DNA from: Planctomycetaceae bacterium
GTDB taxonomy: Bacteria > Planctomycetota > Planctomycetia > Pirellulales > Pirellulaceae
DNA: 8,564 nt
Reading direction: 5' to 3'
NCBI GenBank assembly: GCA_002685655.1
Contig: NYXM01000046.1
Coordinates: forward strand, 1-8,564
The translations under genes and the position numbers were made by a program. Numbering within the stretch: position 1 is the stretch's first letter; the number at the start of each line of letters is the position of its first letter. Positions 6,815 through 8,564 of this stretch are shown here, one piece after another. Under the pieces are notes generated by a model. It made no database searches and was not told where the DNA came from. It was given only the letters and a program-made list of their open reading frames with translations.

Positions 6815-7159
6815 ATGGCTGATGCCTTTATCTTGATTCCAGGCCGGACCAGCAGGCAAGGTAGCGGCATCAGCGAAGGCAAATACGGCGAGAACTACCA
6901 GAGTGAGATCAACACGCTGCAAGTCGCGATGCCGGATATGCAGCGGCTGGCGTTGTCCGATGGCGACAAAGTGCGGCTGACGGGCGAGCACGGTCAGATC
7001 GATGTTGCCGTCAAAACGGCCAAGAGAGACGAATTGCCCGCAGGGATGTTGTTCATTGCCTATGGCGACCTGTCGAGTCGCCTGATGGGTGGCGATACAC
7101 ACGGGTCTGGGATGCCGACGAGCAAAGGAATGGATGTTGAATTGACCGTTCTGAAATGA
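6815..7159 (+). CDS. fwdD: Formylmethanofuran dehydrogenase subunit D-like protein
   Basis: This 114-residue soluble protein matches the FwdD/FmdD family, which forms the C-terminal molybdopterin-dinucleotide-binding lobe completing the catalytic subunit FwdB. Family hallmarks are ILIPGRTSRQG (6-16), the LSDGDKVRLTGEHGQIDV stretch (47-64; compare L-G-x-x-x-G-D-x-V-x-V in relatives), LPAGMLFIAYG (74-84) and the C-terminal DTHGSGMPTSKG (94-105), equivalent to the dT-x-GTGMP-xx-KG signature. The whole predicted domain is present, so nothing suggests decay. The start ATG at 6815 gives the expected N-terminus directly before the first strand; no good Shine-Dalgarno site precedes it. The fwdB gene follows after 51 bases on the same strand, so the two are probably co-transcribed and their products bind each other in the cytoplasm. 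Confidence 0.87.
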   Translation: MADAFILIPGRTSRQGSGISEGKYGENYQSEINTLQVAMPDMQRLALSDGDKVRLTGEHGQIDVAVKTAKRDELPAGMLFIAYGDLSSRLMGGDTHGSGMPTSKGMDVELTVLK

Positions 7160-7210
7160 CCGGATTAAGTAGATACGACCGTGCAGGCCTGAAATAACAG
7201 CGGCAACACG

Positions 7211-8536
7211 ATGAGCACAATCGAAGAAACGCCTAAAACCAAAATCGTCAAGGATGCCACTTGCACGTTCTGCGGTTGCGTCTGTGACGACATCGATTTG
7301 AAGGTCGAAGGGACCCGCATTGTCGAAGCCAAGCGCGCCTGTGTGCTGGGCAATTCGTGGTTTCTAAACCACGAGATCGAAGATCGGCCGTCGTGTCATG
7401 TTGACGGACACCCCGCCACGCTGGACGCTGGCATCGAACGGGCAGCCAGGATTCTGGTCGACGCTGACTATCCGTTGATTTACGGCTTGAGCGATACGAC
7501 CAGCGAGTCGCAGCGAATCGCCGTGGGCATCGCAGATTGGATTGGCGGGATCGTCGATACGACCAGCAGCGTCTGCCATGGCCCGTCAGGAATGGCCTAT
7601 CAAGCTGTCGGCGAAGTCACCAGTACGTTGGGCGAAGTGCGCAATCGCGCGGATATGGTGATGTTTTGGGGAGCGAACCCGGCCGAAAGCCATCCCCGCC
7701 ATTTTACGAGATATAGCCTGATGCCGAAGGGCATGTTCCTGCCCAATGGTCGCAAGGACCGCACCTGCGTCATTGTCGACGTGCGGAAGACCAAATCCGC
7801 CAGAGCCGCCGACATCTTTGTGCAAATCAAACCGCGACGTGATTTCGAGGGACTCTGGACGCTGCGTGCGTTGGCCAACGGAATCGATTTGGATCCCAAG
7901 TCCGTCGAGGAAGACACGGGTGTGCCAATGGCAACTTGGCAAGACCTGATGGATCGCATGAAGGCGGCTAAGTTTGGTGCGATTTTCTTCGGCATGGGGC
8001 TCACGATGACGCGTGGCAAACATTCCAACACGGAAGCCCTGCTCGCATTGACGCGAGACATGAACCAACACACACGGTTTACTTGCAAGCCAAATCGCGG
8101 CCATGGCAACGTCACGGGTGCGGACAATGTCGTGGCCTGGCGAACCGGCTATCCTTTTGGCGTCAATCTGGCGCGAGGATACCCACGTTTCAATCCGGGC
8201 GAATACACGGCGTCTGACGTACTAGCCCGCGGAGAAGCGGATGCGGCCATGATCATCGCCAGCGATCCGATGGCCAACTTCAGCCAACCGGCGCGCGAGC
8301 ACTTGGAGTCGATTCCTTACATCGCCTTCGATCCCAAAGAGACGCCGACGACGCGTTCTGCGACCGTTGCTTTCACCGTCGCGACCTACGGCATCAACGT
8401 GCCCGGCACGGTTTATCGCATGGACGACGTGCCGATACCGCTCCGTCCCGCGTTCGATTCGCCCCACCCCAGTGATTCTGAGATCCTGACGCGAATCAAT
8501 CGTCGGGTGCGCGAAATCCAGACACAGGTGAATTAG
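7211..8536 (+). CDS. fwdB: Formylmethanofuran dehydrogenase subunit B (molybdopterin oxidoreductase)
   Basis: This 441-residue protein is the catalytic subunit homologue that interconverts formate and CO2 in the tungsten/molybdenum formylmethanofuran dehydrogenase, part of H4MPT-linked C1 metabolism. The N-terminus carries the [4Fe-4S] pattern C18-x2-C21-x3-C25 with C44 in RACVLG. TTSSVCHGPSG (117-127) holds the Cys-His pair (C122, H123) that in the archaeal enzyme ligates and neighbours the metal. Other family blocks are FWGANPAESHPRH (152-164), VDVRKTKSA (189-197), NRGHGNVTGADNV (295-307, with the conserved Arg R296), IASDPMANF (349-357) and GTVYRMDDVP (399-408). Length is near that of separate archaeal FwdB. 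Its C-terminal cofactor-binding lobe is supplied by the adjacent fwdD. The ATG at 7211 has no clear ribosome binding site. In bacteria the related FhcB of the formyltransferase/hydrolase complex is catalytically degenerate; this copy is not. Direction of the reaction and choice of Mo or W cannot be told. Confidence 0.92.
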   Translation: MSTIEETPKTKIVKDATCTFCGCVCDDIDLKVEGTRIVEAKRACVLGNSWFLNHEIEDRPSCHVDGHPATLDAGIERAARILVDADYPLIYGLSDTTSESQRIAVGIADWIGGIVDTTSSVCHGPSGMAYQAVGEVTSTLGEVRNRADMVMFWGANPAESHPRHFTRYSLMPKGMFLPNGRKDRTCVIVDVRKTKSARAADIFVQIKPRRDFEGLWTLRALANGIDLDPKSVEEDTGVPMATWQDLMDRMKAAKFGAIFFGMGLTMTRGKHSNTEALLALTRDMNQHTRFTCKPNRGHGNVTGADNVVAWRTGYPFGVNLARGYPRFNPGEYTASDVLARGEADAAMIIASDPMANFSQPAREHLESIPYIAFDPKETPTTRSATVAFTVATYGINVPGTVYRMDDVPIPLRPAFDSPHPSDSEILTRINRRVREIQTQVN

Positions 8537-8547
8537 GCAAGCCAGAG

Positions 8548-8564
8548 ATGTCGGGAATCGTTCG
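8548..8564 (+). CDS. Start of next gene in the C1 operon, possibly fwdA/fhcA, cut by window edge
   Basis: An ATG 11 bases after the fwdB stop opens a frame reading MSGIV and running off the window. In bacterial and archaeal clusters the amidohydrolase-like subunit A gene commonly neighbours subunit B, so fwdA/fhcA is the natural guess. Five residues cannot identify a protein, so the call rests on position only. Confidence 0.35.

Noticed and set aside
7586..8127. Two overlapping minus-strand frames of 172 and 175 codons
   Set aside because: Both are antisense to fwdB in different frames and show no recognisable features.

Overview
The window looks like chromosomal DNA of a planctomycete, probably of the Pirellula/Rhodopirellula type. 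No marker gene proves this. The inference rests on the mix of genes: a secreted Asp-box sialidase-like protein, a short ceramidase-like zinc hydrolase, an exported D-aminoacylase-family amidohydrolase, and bacterial formylmethanofuran dehydrogenase (H4MPT-linked C1) genes. Planctomycetes are one of the few bacterial groups known to carry the last of these. Weak or absent Shine-Dalgarno sites and GTG starts in several genes fit. I saw no rRNA, tRNA, CRISPR array, transposase or phage gene.

Layout. Left block, minus strand (1-1883): a sialidase-like gene cut by the left edge, and upstream of it a membrane-anchored coiled-coil protein with C-terminal HEAT repeats, which has a good promoter and a consensus ribosome binding site. 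Divergent intergenic region (1884-2146): promoters in both directions. The rightward one is overlapped by an inverted repeat, and its -10 box lies six bases before a GTG start, so the transcript may be leaderless. Middle block, plus strand (2147-6594): an MFS transporter of the anion:cation symporter type, a ceramidase-like zinc amidohydrolase and a D-aminoacylase-like amidohydrolase. The genes are so tightly spaced (short gap, then contact or overlap) that they probably form one operon. Taken together they suggest uptake and hydrolysis of an N-acylated organic compound, but the substrate cannot be read from the sequence. Spacer (6595-6814): a short perfect hairpin and otherwise nothing convincing. 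Right block, plus strand (6815-8564): formylmethanofuran dehydrogenase subunits D and B, and the first codons of a further gene, perhaps subunit A.

Most interesting points: (1) the FwdB homologue keeps the iron-sulfur cysteines and the Cys-His pair at the metal site and sits next to a separate FwdD, so it looks like a redox-competent enzyme and not the degenerate FhcB of proteobacterial methylotrophs; (2) the ceramidase-like protein keeps the zinc ligands but appears to have glycine where ceramidases carry the catalytic serine; (3) the MFS gene has an unusual promoter, operator-like dyad and start arrangement.
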